Source of the DNA: Phormidium ambiguum IAM M-71
GTDB lineage: Bacteria; Cyanobacteriota; Cyanobacteriia; Cyanobacteriales; Aerosakkonemataceae
Direction: 5' to 3'
Length of the DNA: 64,000 nucleotides
NCBI RefSeq assembly: GCF_001904725.1
Contig: NZ_MRCE01000012.1
Location: 62,001-126,000 of the forward strand
The notes under the pieces were generated by a model. The model saw nothing but the letters and a program-made list of their open reading frames with translations. It made no database searches and was not told where the DNA came from. The position numbers were made by a program, and so were the translations under genes. This document shows, piece after piece, positions 1 through 8,730 of the stretch (position 1 is the first letter of the stretch; every line of letters begins with the position of its first letter).

Positions 1-1
1 A

Positions 2-1330
2 CTAGGTAAAGAACTGACTAAACTACAAAAAATACCCGAAGCTAATCGCACACCTGAACAACAAAAAAGAATTGCAGAATTAATTCAAATTCAACAACAA
101 ATTCGCGCCGAATTTAATAACTTTATTAACAGCCCTACAGTCGTCGCCTTAACACAAAAACTTAGTCAAACTACAAGTGGTGAAAACTTAAATTTGCGAA
201 CTCTCAATAAATTACAAGGACAATTAAAACAGTTGTCACAAAACGCTGTGTTACTTTATCCTTTAATTTTAGAAGACAGATTAGAACTAGTATTAGTAAC
301 TAGTTATTCACCACCCATTCGCCGTACAGTTAACATCAAGCGGCAAGAATTAAATCGGTTAATTGTAGAATTTCGTTTAGCTTTACAACAACCTAATACT
401 GATGCGACAATATCAGCAAGTAAACTATATAATTTATTGATAAAACCAATAGAAAATGACTTAATTCAAGCCCAAGCCAAAACTATAATTTATGCCCCAG
501 ATGGGCAATTACGTTATATTCCGATCGCGGCTTTATTTGATGGTAAACAGTGGTTAGTTGAGCGATTTAGTATTAACAACATTACCTCTGCTAGCCTGAC
601 TGATTTTAACAGTAAAAATATTACCCACCTCAAAATTTTAGCGGCAGCTTTTACCCAAGGTAGTTACAAAATAAGTGTGGGAAATCGTGAATTAACCTTT
701 GTTGGCTTGCCTTTTGCGGGGCGAGAAGTAGAAAATTTAGCAGTAATAATTCCCAGTACTACTAAATTGATTGATAGTGCTTTTACACCTCCGGCTACTG
801 TGCCTAAATTAAACGAATATAACATTATTCATTTAGCAACTCACGCTGCTTTTGTGATTGGGCAACCTCAAGATTCATTTATACTTTTTGGTGATGGAAG
901 TCGGGTGACATTACGCGATGTAGAAACTTGGTCATTACCAAATGTAGAATTAGTAGTTTTGAGTGCTTGCGAAACAGGAATTGGCGGACAATTAGGGAAT
1001 GGAGAAGAAATTTTAGGTTTTGGTTATCAAATGCAATTAACTGGTGTGAAGGCTACTATTGCTTCTTTGTGGTCAGTTTCTGATGGTGGTACTCAAGTTT
1101 TAATGGATGCGTTTTACGCTGAATTAAGCAAGGGAAATATCAGCAAATCCGAAGCATTGCGCCGCGCACAAATTGCTTTAATTAATAGTAATAAATTCCT
1201 GACAACGGCACAAAGACGAGGTATAACTACTGCTCAGCCGATTCGTAATAGTTTAACAGCTACAGTTAGCGATCGCCTAAATCACCCTTATTATTGGGCA
1301 GCTTTTGTGTTAATTGGTAACGGCTTATAG
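2..1330 (+). CDS. CHAT-domain protein, C-terminal part (5' end outside window)
   Basis: The frame is open from base 2, so the gene begins before the window; the TTG at 194 is not needed as a start. About 442 codons are visible. The first 65 residues are Gln/Glu/Asn-rich and probably helical. They lead into a CHAT domain, the caspase-like cysteine-protease fold. The His of HLATHA falls near visible residue 281 and the Cys of LSACETG near 323, so both members of the catalytic dyad are present, followed by the usual GATIASLWSV-like strand (here VKATIASLWSV). In filamentous cyanobacteria such proteins normally carry TPR repeats N-terminal to CHAT and often lie near two-partner-secretion genes; the TPR part would be outside this window. 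Substrate unknown. Confidence 0.88.
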   Translation, partial: LGKELTKLQKIPEANRTPEQQKRIAELIQIQQQIRAEFNNFINSPTVVALTQKLSQTTSGENLNLRTLNKLQGQLKQLSQNAVLLYPLILEDRLELVLVTSYSPPIRRTVNIKRQELNRLIVEFRLALQQPNTDATISASKLYNLLIKPIENDLIQAQAKTIIYAPDGQLRYIPIAALFDGKQWLVERFSINNITSASLTDFNSKNITHLKILAAAFTQGSYKISVGNRELTFVGLPFAGREVENLAVIIPSTTKLIDSAFTPPATVPKLNEYNIIHLATHAAFVIGQPQDSFILFGDGSRVTLRDVETWSLPNVELVVLSACETGIGGQLGNGEEILGFGYQMQLTGVKATIASLWSVSDGGTQVLMDAFYAELSKGNISKSEALRRAQIALINSNKFLTTAQRRGITTAQPIRNSLTATVSDRLNHPYYWAAFVLIGNGL

Positions 1331-1334
1331 TATA

Positions 1335-1377
1335 TAGTTGCGCTTTAGCGCCAGATAAGAACGCTAAAGCGCAACTA
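1335..1377. terminator. Perfect 16-bp inverted repeat between convergent genes
   Basis: The arms TAGTTGCGCTTTAGCG (1335-1350) and its exact complement (1362-1377) enclose an 11-nt loop. It sits 4 bp after the CHAT stop and 6 bp before the NmrA-like gene's stop, so it can act as a bidirectional terminator. There is no clear U-run. The sequence also has the look of a dispersed cyanobacterial palindrome. Confidence 0.6.
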
Positions 1378-1382
1378 CGTAC

Positions 1383-2315
1383 CTATAGAGATTCATAAGT
1401 GAGTTCTTGATTAGCCCAATTAGTTTCTTGCAAAAATTCTTTAAAAGTAGTCAACAATCCGGGAAATTCCTCTTCTCTTAAATAATTAACATCCGCTTGA
1501 TAACCTTTTTTACGATACCATTGAATTAATTCAAACAGTTCTTTTTTGAGGAAAAGTAAGAAAATCCAAGGTGGTATTTCTTTATGAACAACACTCATTC
1601 CCTGCGCTTGGGAAAACTCGGCTGCCATTTGTTGTGGTGTTAGCAGATCTCCAGCTAATTCAATCTTTTTCCCAATATACTTTTCGGGATGCTTCATCAC
1701 ATAAGCAGCAACACGACCCAAATCTTTTGTAGTAATTAAATGTAAGGGTTTGTTGGGTTGAATAGACAAGGGAAAACTACCTTTAAGAATTGATGGTCTG
1801 GTGTACTTTTTCCAAAATTCTTCCATGAACAAACAAGCGCGCAACATAGTAGTTGGTAAACCTGTTTGTTCTAAGATTTGTTCTACTTGATATTTCTGTT
1901 CAATATGACTAATTCCTGAATTTCTTTCCGCCCCGCCTGCGGAATTATAAACAAAATGCTTGATGTTAGCATTTTTAGCAATTTGGGCAACTCTTTTTGC
2001 TCTTTCTATTTCTAAAGGATCGGCTTTAGACAAATCAGCAGAAGTGGCATGACAATAAACATGGGAAATTCCTGCAAAGGCAGCTATTAAAGATTTTTCA
2101 TCATCTAAATTAGCCTCAAATAATTCAACTCCAGCATTATTTATTTTGGCTAAAGAAGGACGGCTCAGGTCGATTTTCCGGGTGGTAGCACGTAGATTGG
2201 TTATTCCTTGTTCCAAAAATCCCTTGACTACGTTTCCACCTGTGCCACCTGTAACACCAATTAGCAGCACTTTATCGATGTTAAAATCAGGAGAATTCAT
2301 TAGCTTTATTGTCAT
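1383..2315 (-). CDS. NmrA-family NAD(P)-binding protein
   Basis: The 310-residue protein has an N-terminal Rossmann loop GVTGGTGGNVV (about residues 20-30), and the NmrA/atypical-SDR body follows: a short Asp-rich segment after strand 3, YNSAGGAER in place of the classical Tyr-x-x-x-Lys centre, and a C-terminal substrate lobe (LRACLFMEEFWKK onward). Members include NADPH sensors, isoflavone-reductase-like enzymes and quinone reductases, so the substrate cannot be called. An internal Met six codons in (MNSPDFN) is an equally plausible start. The gene is divergent from the RCCR-like gene across a 170-bp intergenic stretch, which probably carries both promoters. Confidence 0.8.
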   Translation of the reverse strand: MTIKLMNSPDFNIDKVLLIGVTGGTGGNVVKGFLEQGITNLRATTRKIDLSRPSLAKINNAGVELFEANLDDEKSLIAAFAGISHVYCHATSADLSKADPLEIERAKRVAQIAKNANIKHFVYNSAGGAERNSGISHIEQKYQVEQILEQTGLPTTMLRACLFMEEFWKKYTRPSILKGSFPLSIQPNKPLHLITTKDLGRVAAYVMKHPEKYIGKKIELAGDLLTPQQMAAEFSQAQGMSVVHKEIPPWIFLLFLKKELFELIQWYRKKGYQADVNYLREEEFPGLLTTFKEFLQETNWANQELTYESL

Positions 2316-2485
2316 TGTTAACAGGGAAAATTTTAATTATTTTCCGGTGCGATCGCATACCTCTAAAGATTTATTTTCCCTAAATTGAGAAAATTATTAA
2401 CGAAACAGACTTAAAAGTATTCAAATATAGCTAAACTTGAGAAAAGCGATCGCCTAAACAATAAACATAGCAGAGATAATCGAAA

Positions 2486-3250
2486 ATGGTTAATCCACAG
2501 CCAAACTTAGACAACGCCGTAGTATTTGAACAACTTTGGCAAATTACTCACGAACTGCGCCAAAAAATAGAAGCACGTTTTACACTACATCCAGAACCAT
2601 CGACAAAAGATTTAGAAGAATATACTGGAATTGATTCTAATGTTAAAGGTTCAATGAAAACTTTTTCAGGTTCAGAAATTGATTGGTTGGTACATTCTTT
2701 GCTACATAACTCCAAAACTGGTTTTAGTACCATGCGGCTAACTACTTGGTTAAAACCTCATATTTCTGTTCCACATTTAGCTTTTGAATTTAGCTCTTTT
2801 GGCAATATTCTCTTTTATATTGATTACGTTCCTCGCAACGATCTTTTAATGAATTTAGATGATTTAAATCGTTACTATGAACCAGTTAATCAAACATTTT
2901 TAACATTACAATCTGATTCTCGTCTATCTCCATTTATCAGTAAAAGTTTGCAGGTTCGAGTATTTCAATCGCCAATTAGTTTATGTTACACTTGTTCGCC
3001 TACAGAAGATTTATTGACGCTGATTCGCACAATTTCTCATGAAATGGTAGATCGTTGGTTAGGTTGGATAGATGTAGCTGAAGCTGTTCCTGAATCAATG
3101 CGAAAACTTTTGTCTGAGCGCGATTTATTTATTCGTCGTTACAGTGCTGAAAGCGATCCAGGTAACAAAAAGGCAGAGCAAATCTTAGGAAATGAATTAA
3201 CAAATAAATTAGTAAAAGCTCTCTGGGGTGGCGATCGCTTTCTCACTTAA
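2486..3250 (+). CDS. Red chlorophyll catabolite reductase (RCCR)-like protein
   Basis: The 254-residue cytoplasmic protein has no signal or membrane segment. From memory of plant RCCR, the order of conserved blocks matches: a Ser/Ile-Asp-x-Leu block (EIDWLVHSLLHN, about 63-74), then VPHLAFEFSSFGNI (about 93-106), then IDYVPRNDLLMNLDDLNRYY and a SPFISKSLQVRV block. RCCR is a member of the ferredoxin-dependent bilin reductase superfamily; in plants it reduces the open-chain product of pheophorbide a oxygenase. The bacterial substrate is unknown and could be another linear tetrapyrrole. It stands alone, 96 bp before the cyclase gene, and ends at a HIP1 site. Assignment rests on recalled motif order, not on an alignment. 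Confidence 0.68.
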   Translation: MVNPQPNLDNAVVFEQLWQITHELRQKIEARFTLHPEPSTKDLEEYTGIDSNVKGSMKTFSGSEIDWLVHSLLHNSKTGFSTMRLTTWLKPHISVPHLAFEFSSFGNILFYIDYVPRNDLLMNLDDLNRYYEPVNQTFLTLQSDSRLSPFISKSLQVRVFQSPISLCYTCSPTEDLLTLIRTISHEMVDRWLGWIDVAEAVPESMRKLLSERDLFIRRYSAESDPGNKKAEQILGNELTNKLVKALWGGDRFLT

Positions 3251-3346
3251 AAAATAAAGATATATAATAGTAACTTAAGGAAACTTAGTATTTGGGTGTG
3301 GATACTATATTAAAACATTGCTTAATCAAAAAGCAGGAAAGATTCG

Positions 3347-4849
3347 ATGAATCTCAAAACACTTTACCAAAATCCCCAAGGATTTGGGCAAAAAATACAG
3401 CAATTGTGGGATAAACTTCAACTAATTTTACTAAAATTACTGTATAAACGCACTATTTTAATTTTAGCAATTCTTTTTTGCACGGGAGTTGCAGGATCGT
3501 TATGGAATGTATCTCGCCTGTCATGGAATTTAATCGAATCTCAAGCACTAGAAAATGCTGCTTTATATGTACAAACTATCCAAGCAGCACGCACACTTTA
3601 TAGTTCTGATGCAGTTAATCGAATCAAAGAAATCCACGAAATTACTGTTACTCATGATTATAAAAATAAAGCAGGTGCTATACCTTTACCAGCCACATAT
3701 TTAATCGAACTTGGTAAAGAAGTAATTGAAAAAAATGCAGGGATGTCAGTTAGATTGTATAGCGATTATCCATTTCCTTGGCGGCAAGCAGAAGGCGGTG
3801 CAAGAGATGATTTTGAGTTACAAGCATTACGTTATTTGAGATTACATCCTGAGCAGCCTTTTTATCGTTTTATTAAAGCCAAAGATAGTCTAAAATTACG
3901 ATATACGCAAGCTGATATTTTGCAACCAAGTTGTGTTAATTGTCATAACACACACCCTAGTAGTCCGAAAACAGATTGGAAAGTTGGCGATGTGCGAGGA
4001 GTATTAGAGATTAACAGTTCTCTAGATAATTTGATGCACAAAACTAATGAAGGTTTACAAGGAACTTTCATTACTTTAGGAATGTTGTCAATGTTCGGAC
4101 TTTTTGGTTTAACTTTAGTAATTACCAGATTACGCGATACTTCCAAAGAATTAGAATTGCGTGTAATTGAACGCACCTCGGAATTACAAAAAGCTAACGA
4201 TCAATTAGCTGATGAACGAGAAAAATCGGAGCGGTTATTATTAAATATTTTACCAGAACCGATCGCCGATCGTCTCAAAGAAGGACACAAAAGTATTGCC
4301 GATGGCTTTGCCGAAGTAACTATTTTATTTGCGGATTTAGTCAACTTTACCGGACTATCAGAAAAAGTAACTCCTACGGAACTTGTTGCTTTACTTAATG
4401 ATATTTTCTCGGCGTTCGATCGCCTCACTGAAAAACATAGTTTAGAAAAAATTAAAACAATTGGTGATGCTTATATGGTAGCAGGTGGCATTCCCAATCC
4501 GAGAAAAGATCACGTTCAATGCGTAGTTGAAATGGCTTTGGATATGCAGGAAGAAATCAGAAAATTTAATGCAGAAAATGACTATAATTTAAATATTAGA
4601 ATTGGCATTAATACTGGGCCTGTAGTAGCTGGAGTAATTGGCACAAAAAAATTCATTTATGACCTTTGGGGTGATACAGTTAATGTCGCTAGCAGGATGG
4701 AATCTCATGGTTTAATAGGTGAAATTCAAGTGACAGAAAAAATTTATGAAATGTTAAGCGATCGCTACAATTTCATTTCAAGAGGTTCAGTTAACATTAA
4801 AGGTAAAGGAGAGATGATTACCTATTTACTTATAAGCAGAAAAGAGTAA
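3347..4849 (+). CDS. Class III adenylate/guanylate cyclase with periplasmic heme-c (Tll0287/DUF3365-like) sensor
   Basis: The 500-residue protein has a membrane segment at about 30-53, then an extracytoplasmic DUF3365/Tll0287-like domain (about 55-230). This domain carries a covalent-heme motif CVNCH near residue 197. A second membrane segment follows (about 240-262), then a short coiled coil, and the cyclase domain (about 312-480). The metal Asp residues lie in LFADLVNFTG and IGDAYMVAGG. The Lys in EKIKTIGD and the Asp in YDLWGDTVN are the purine-selecting pair expected for ATP, so cAMP is the likely product. The nitrilase gene starts 31 bp downstream on the same strand. The layout suggests redox, gas or ligand sensing at the heme, with cAMP as output. 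Confidence 0.9.
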   Translation: MNLKTLYQNPQGFGQKIQQLWDKLQLILLKLLYKRTILILAILFCTGVAGSLWNVSRLSWNLIESQALENAALYVQTIQAARTLYSSDAVNRIKEIHEITVTHDYKNKAGAIPLPATYLIELGKEVIEKNAGMSVRLYSDYPFPWRQAEGGARDDFELQALRYLRLHPEQPFYRFIKAKDSLKLRYTQADILQPSCVNCHNTHPSSPKTDWKVGDVRGVLEINSSLDNLMHKTNEGLQGTFITLGMLSMFGLFGLTLVITRLRDTSKELELRVIERTSELQKANDQLADEREKSERLLLNILPEPIADRLKEGHKSIADGFAEVTILFADLVNFTGLSEKVTPTELVALLNDIFSAFDRLTEKHSLEKIKTIGDAYMVAGGIPNPRKDHVQCVVEMALDMQEEIRKFNAENDYNLNIRIGINTGPVVAGVIGTKKFIYDLWGDTVNVASRMESHGLIGEIQVTEKIYEMLSDRYNFISRGSVNIKGKGEMITYLLISRKE

Positions 4850-4880
4850 GATTATCTTAAATCAATTACAATCAAAAAAT

Positions 4881-5921
4881 ATGGAAGCCGCCAATAAACA
4901 AGACTCCTTTTTTGCTTTGGCACTTCAGGTAACTTGTCATGCAGTTAACCAAGTGCAGGATCGGAGTGAGGCGCGATCGCTCATCCAGCAATCAATTAAC
5001 CGCATAGAAAAACAAATTGCTGGTAGCATCGCTTTTATTGGTTCTGATTGTAAATTAATAGTATTACCGGAATATTTTTTAACAGGTTTTCCAATGGGAG
5101 AATCTATAAATATTTGGGCAGAAAAAGCTTGTTTAGAAATGGCTGGTGCTGAGTATGAAGCATTAGGAAAAATCGCGCAAAAATATCAAATATTTTTAGC
5201 AGGAAACGCTTACGAAATCGATCCAAATTTTCCTAAATTATACTTTCAAACTTGTTTTGTAATCGATTCTTCCGGCACAATTGTTTTAAGATATCGGCGA
5301 TTAAATTCAATGTTTGCTCCCACTCCCCATGATGTTTGGGATAAATATTTAGAATGTTATGGATTAGAAGGAGTTTTCCCTGTTGCTAAAACTGCCATTG
5401 GCAATTTAGCCGCCTTAGCTTCCGAAGAAATTTTGTATCCTGAAGTTGCCAGGTGTTTAGCCATGCGAGGTGCTGAAATTTTTCTGCATTCTACATCAGA
5501 GGTGTTTGGCAAAGAGCGATCGCCAAAAGAAGCCGCCAAAATCACCCGTGCAGTGGAAAATATGAGTTATATAATCTCAGCAAATACTGCCGGAATTGCT
5601 AATATCCCTATTCCTATTTCTTCGGCAGATGGAGGTTCTAAAATTATCGATTATCGAGGATTAGTATTAGCAGAAACAGGTGCGGGAGAAAGCATGGCGG
5701 CATTTGCCGAAATTGATTTAACAGCTTTGCGAAGGTATCGCCGTCGTCCGGGATTAAACAATTTCTTGTCTCGTCAAAGATTTGAATTATATGCACAAAG
5801 TTACGCGCAAACTCACTTTTACCCAGCTAATACAATGGAAAATCAAGAAATAGATCGGAAACATTTTATGAAGACGCAACAAGAAGCGATCGATCGATTA
5901 TCAAACTTAGGCATAATTTAA
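4881..5921 (+). CDS. Nitrilase-superfamily protein lacking the catalytic Cys and Lys
   Basis: The 346-residue protein has the carbon-nitrogen hydrolase fold. The catalytic Glu is kept in VLPEYFLTGFP. The Lys position, normally Y-R-K-L/I-H, reads RYRRLN, so Lys is replaced by Arg. The nucleophile block, normally a Cys-Tyr/Asn-Glu run before FPE, reads LASEEILYPE, so Cys is replaced by Ser (codon tcc at about 5420). The following GAEIFLHSTSE strand is well conserved, so the gene is not decaying. A C-N hydrolase mechanism is unlikely as known; it may be a binding protein or a Ser-variant enzyme. It is followed after 38 bp by an aldehyde dehydrogenase, suggesting a shared pathway. Confidence 0.85.
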   Translation: MEAANKQDSFFALALQVTCHAVNQVQDRSEARSLIQQSINRIEKQIAGSIAFIGSDCKLIVLPEYFLTGFPMGESINIWAEKACLEMAGAEYEALGKIAQKYQIFLAGNAYEIDPNFPKLYFQTCFVIDSSGTIVLRYRRLNSMFAPTPHDVWDKYLECYGLEGVFPVAKTAIGNLAALASEEILYPEVARCLAMRGAEIFLHSTSEVFGKERSPKEAAKITRAVENMSYIISANTAGIANIPIPISSADGGSKIIDYRGLVLAETGAGESMAAFAEIDLTALRRYRRRPGLNNFLSRQRFELYAQSYAQTHFYPANTMENQEIDRKHFMKTQQEAIDRLSNLGII

Positions 5922-5959
5922 ATTTAATTTCTGTGCATTAATAGTTAAACAACAAAACT

Positions 5960-7375
5960 ATGAAAGATAAAATTCAAGTTCGCAATCCTCATACAGGCAG
6001 AATAGACTACTGGATTACCCAGCCAACATTAGAAGAACTAACAGCAAAATCTGCCAAATTGCGCGAAGCTCAAATTAATTGGCAAAAAGCCGGATTAGAA
6101 ACCAGAATTGCCGCCTTACAACAATGGAAACAAGAAATTATCTCAAAAAAAGACCGACTAATTGAAGCTTTAGTAAATGACACGGGTAGATTATCAGTCA
6201 CAGTTTTGGAAATAGATTCTGTAATCTCTAGTATCGATCGCTGGTGTAAAATAGCCCCAGACTTACTAATAGAAAGCGAAACAACCACATCAATTCCATT
6301 TATTAAACTGCAAAGTCAACTAGTTCCCTACACATTAATTGGCGTAATTAGCCCTTGGAACTTTCCTTTATTACTATCTACAATTGATACAATCCCCGCA
6401 TTATTAGCAGGTTGTGCAGTCATCGTAAAACCTAGCGGAATTGCGCCTCGTTTCATTCAGCCACTGTTAGAAACCATTGCATCTGTTCCCGAATTATCAT
6501 CAATATTAACCTATATCGAAGGCACAGGAGAAATCGGAAGCAATTTAATAACATTAGTCGATTTAGTATGTTTTACAGGTAGCGTCAATATTGGTAAAAA
6601 AGTAGCAGAAGAAGCTGTTAAACAATTTATTCCAGCTTTCTTAGAATTAGGAGGTAAAGACCCAGCAATTGTTACAGAATCAGCCAATTTAGAACTAGCC
6701 ACATCAGCTATTTTATGGGGTTCAATTGTCAATACAGGACAATCATGTTTGTCAACGGAACGTATTTACGTTTCCGAAGCAATTTTTGATACCTTTGTTA
6801 CCCAATTAGTTGCCAAAGCTCAACGAGTTAAACTAGCTTTTCCCAGCGTGGAAAATGGAGAAATCGGCCCGATTATTGCCGAGAAACAAGCCAAAGTTAT
6901 TGACGAACAATTACAGGATGCAGTAGCCAAAGGAGCAGTAATTCATTGTGGAGGAAAGATTGAAGAATTAGGCGGCGGTTTATGGTGCAAACCGACAGTT
7001 TTAACCCAAGTCAATCACAGCATGAAAGTAATGACTGAAGAAACATTTGGCCCGATCATGCCCATTATGAAATTTAATCATATTTCCGAAGCGATTCACT
7101 TAGCCAATGATAGTATTTATGGATTAAGTGCCGCAGTTTTTGCTGGAACAGAAACCGATGCGATCGAAATAGCACAACACTTAAATGCAGGCGCAATTAG
7201 TATTAACGATGCCGCTTTAACAGCTATCATACATGAAGGAGAAAAAAACTCATTTAAGTTTTCAGGAATGGGCGGTTCGCGCATGGGTGCAGCAGCAATA
7301 AAAAGGTTTATGCGGACAAAAGCCTTATTAATTAAAACCCAACCAATTGCCAACCCTTGGTGGTTTGATATTTAA
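5960..7375 (+). CDS. Aldehyde dehydrogenase family protein
   Basis: The 471-residue NAD(P)-dependent aldehyde dehydrogenase is full length. The cofactor-site blocks ISPWNFPLLLS and IVKPSG are present, as are the general-base block LELGGKDPAIV, the catalytic Cys in NTGQSCLSTERIYV and the C-terminal EETFGPIMPI. All key residues are intact, unlike those of the neighbouring hydrolases. It probably oxidises an aldehyde made or released by the surrounding gene products. The substrate class cannot be called from motifs. The 3' end abuts the next gene, whose ribosome-binding site lies 6 bp after this stop, so the two are surely co-transcribed. Confidence 0.92.
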   Translation: MKDKIQVRNPHTGRIDYWITQPTLEELTAKSAKLREAQINWQKAGLETRIAALQQWKQEIISKKDRLIEALVNDTGRLSVTVLEIDSVISSIDRWCKIAPDLLIESETTTSIPFIKLQSQLVPYTLIGVISPWNFPLLLSTIDTIPALLAGCAVIVKPSGIAPRFIQPLLETIASVPELSSILTYIEGTGEIGSNLITLVDLVCFTGSVNIGKKVAEEAVKQFIPAFLELGGKDPAIVTESANLELATSAILWGSIVNTGQSCLSTERIYVSEAIFDTFVTQLVAKAQRVKLAFPSVENGEIGPIIAEKQAKVIDEQLQDAVAKGAVIHCGGKIEELGGGLWCKPTVLTQVNHSMKVMTEETFGPIMPIMKFNHISEAIHLANDSIYGLSAAVFAGTETDAIEIAQHLNAGAISINDAALTAIIHEGEKNSFKFSGMGGSRMGAAAIKRFMRTKALLIKTQPIANPWWFDI

Positions 7376-7393
7376 ATGATGGAGGAATTAGTT

Positions 7394-7837
7394 ATGTCAA
7401 TACGCGAAGGAATGCCCGTACTTGTAAGACACGAAGGCGACTGGATAGGAACTTACACTTTAGTTGACCTTGAAGGAAACATTCTCGACAAACACAAATC
7501 CCATTTAACCTGTCAATTTCCCGAAACAGGTGACTATGCTTATTATCAAATTAATCGCTACGAATGGGCGGATGGAAAACGCGAAGAACATCAATTTCCC
7601 GGAACATTTCGTGATAATAAACTGTGGTTTGATACAGAAAGAATAGAAGGGAAAGCTTGGGAAGTAGATGATGCAACTATCATTTTGTGGTTTGGCTATA
7701 AAACCATGTCCGATATGCAATTATACGAAATGATTCAGATTAGTCCTTGCAATAATTATCGTGCTAGGACTTGGCATTGGTTTAAAAATAATCAAATATT
7801 TAGACGTACTTTGATTCAAGAAGAACGAATGAAATAG
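7394..7837 (+). CDS. DUF3598-like small beta-rich (calycin-type) protein
   Basis: The start is placed at the ATG at 7394 because GGAGG (7381-7385) stands 8 nt before it. The upstream in-frame ATGs at 7376/7379 overlap or precede this site. The 147-residue product is Trp/Tyr/Phe-rich, with alternating strands such as EGDWIGTYTLVD, YYQINRYEW and DATIILWFGYK, no signal peptide and no Cys pair. The opening HEGDWIGTYTLVDLEG resembles the DUF3598 group of lipocalin-like cyanobacterial proteins. Those are thought to bind small lipophilic ligands, but no enzyme activity is established. It sits between the aldehyde dehydrogenase and an alpha/beta-hydrolase and may bind the pathway intermediate. Confidence 0.72.
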   Translation: MSIREGMPVLVRHEGDWIGTYTLVDLEGNILDKHKSHLTCQFPETGDYAYYQINRYEWADGKREEHQFPGTFRDNKLWFDTERIEGKAWEVDDATIILWFGYKTMSDMQLYEMIQISPCNNYRARTWHWFKNNQIFRRTLIQEERMK

Positions 7838-7862
7838 AAGTTTTTAATTTAGGAAAAGCCAA

Positions 7863-8681
7863 ATGCCAAAACTAATTAAAAGAGCATTTTTAGACACAGA
7901 AGACGGACAAATTTTATATCGTATTGGTGGTGAAGGAGAACCTCTGCTTTTACTCCACATGAACCCCCGAAGTAGTGATGAATATCGGGAATTAATGCCA
8001 ATTATTGCCCAAAAAAGACGAGTCATTGCAATGGATTTAATGGGATTTGGTGACTCTGATAAACCACCCAGACTTTATTCAGTTGCAGACTACGCCAAAA
8101 CAGTCATTGCCCTTTTAGACGAATTAAAAATAGAGAAAACCTGCATTTTAGGCAACCATACAGGTGCTTTTGTTTCGGGAGAAGTCGCCGCAACTTATCC
8201 CGAAAGAGTAGAAAAACTAATTGTTTGCAATGTTGCTGGTTTTGGAGAGGATGGCAAAGCTGATTTAATGAGGAGATTTGACGAAGGTTTTAAGATAAAA
8301 GAAGATGGTTCTCATTTAATGGAAAGATGGTTAGCGCGTTCTAGATATGTCGGTTCTGCTGAGTTAAACCATCGCTGGGTTTTAGATGATTTAAAATGTT
8401 TTGGTCATCCTTTATATGCAGTTTGGGCGGTAGGAAATTACTGTTTGGATGCGCCAGAAAGATTTAAATTAATTAAATGTCCTGCTTTGATTATTTGGGG
8501 AATTGATGACATGGAAGAATTTGAAAGATTGGGTTTGGCAAAAGCTAAAGATAGATTCTTTCTTTCCCAAGCATTACCACAGGCAAAAGTTGTGGAATTT
8601 CCTGGGGGAACTATTTGTATGATGAATCAAATTCCTGAAGAAATAGCGCAAGCAGTAACGGAATTTTTGGACAGTCCTTGA
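7863..8681 (+). CDS. Alpha/beta-hydrolase-fold protein with altered nucleophile elbow
   Basis: The 272-residue protein has the classical fold: oxyanion strand LLLLHMNPRSS (about 27-37), DLMGFGDSDKP, then the nucleophile elbow. The elbow reads LGNHTGAF where G-x-Ser-x-G is expected, so His replaces Ser. The acid strand LIIWGIDDMEEF keeps Asp. At the position of the catalytic His, normally G-G-H, the sequence is FPGGTICMM, so that His is missing as well. Two of the three triad residues are therefore changed while the rest of the fold is well kept. It follows the calycin-like gene by 25 bp and is probably the last gene of the tight operon, since the next start is 119 bp away. A His-Thr-Gly elbow subfamily may exist, but its chemistry is not known to me. 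Confidence 0.85.
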   Translation: MPKLIKRAFLDTEDGQILYRIGGEGEPLLLLHMNPRSSDEYRELMPIIAQKRRVIAMDLMGFGDSDKPPRLYSVADYAKTVIALLDELKIEKTCILGNHTGAFVSGEVAATYPERVEKLIVCNVAGFGEDGKADLMRRFDEGFKIKEDGSHLMERWLARSRYVGSAELNHRWVLDDLKCFGHPLYAVWAVGNYCLDAPERFKLIKCPALIIWGIDDMEEFERLGLAKAKDRFFLSQALPQAKVVEFPGGTICMMNQIPEEIAQAVTEFLDSP

Positions 8682-8730
8682 GTTTAGTTGAATAGACTCT
8701 TGGCAAAGTCGGAAAGTTTTGGATTTTTAC

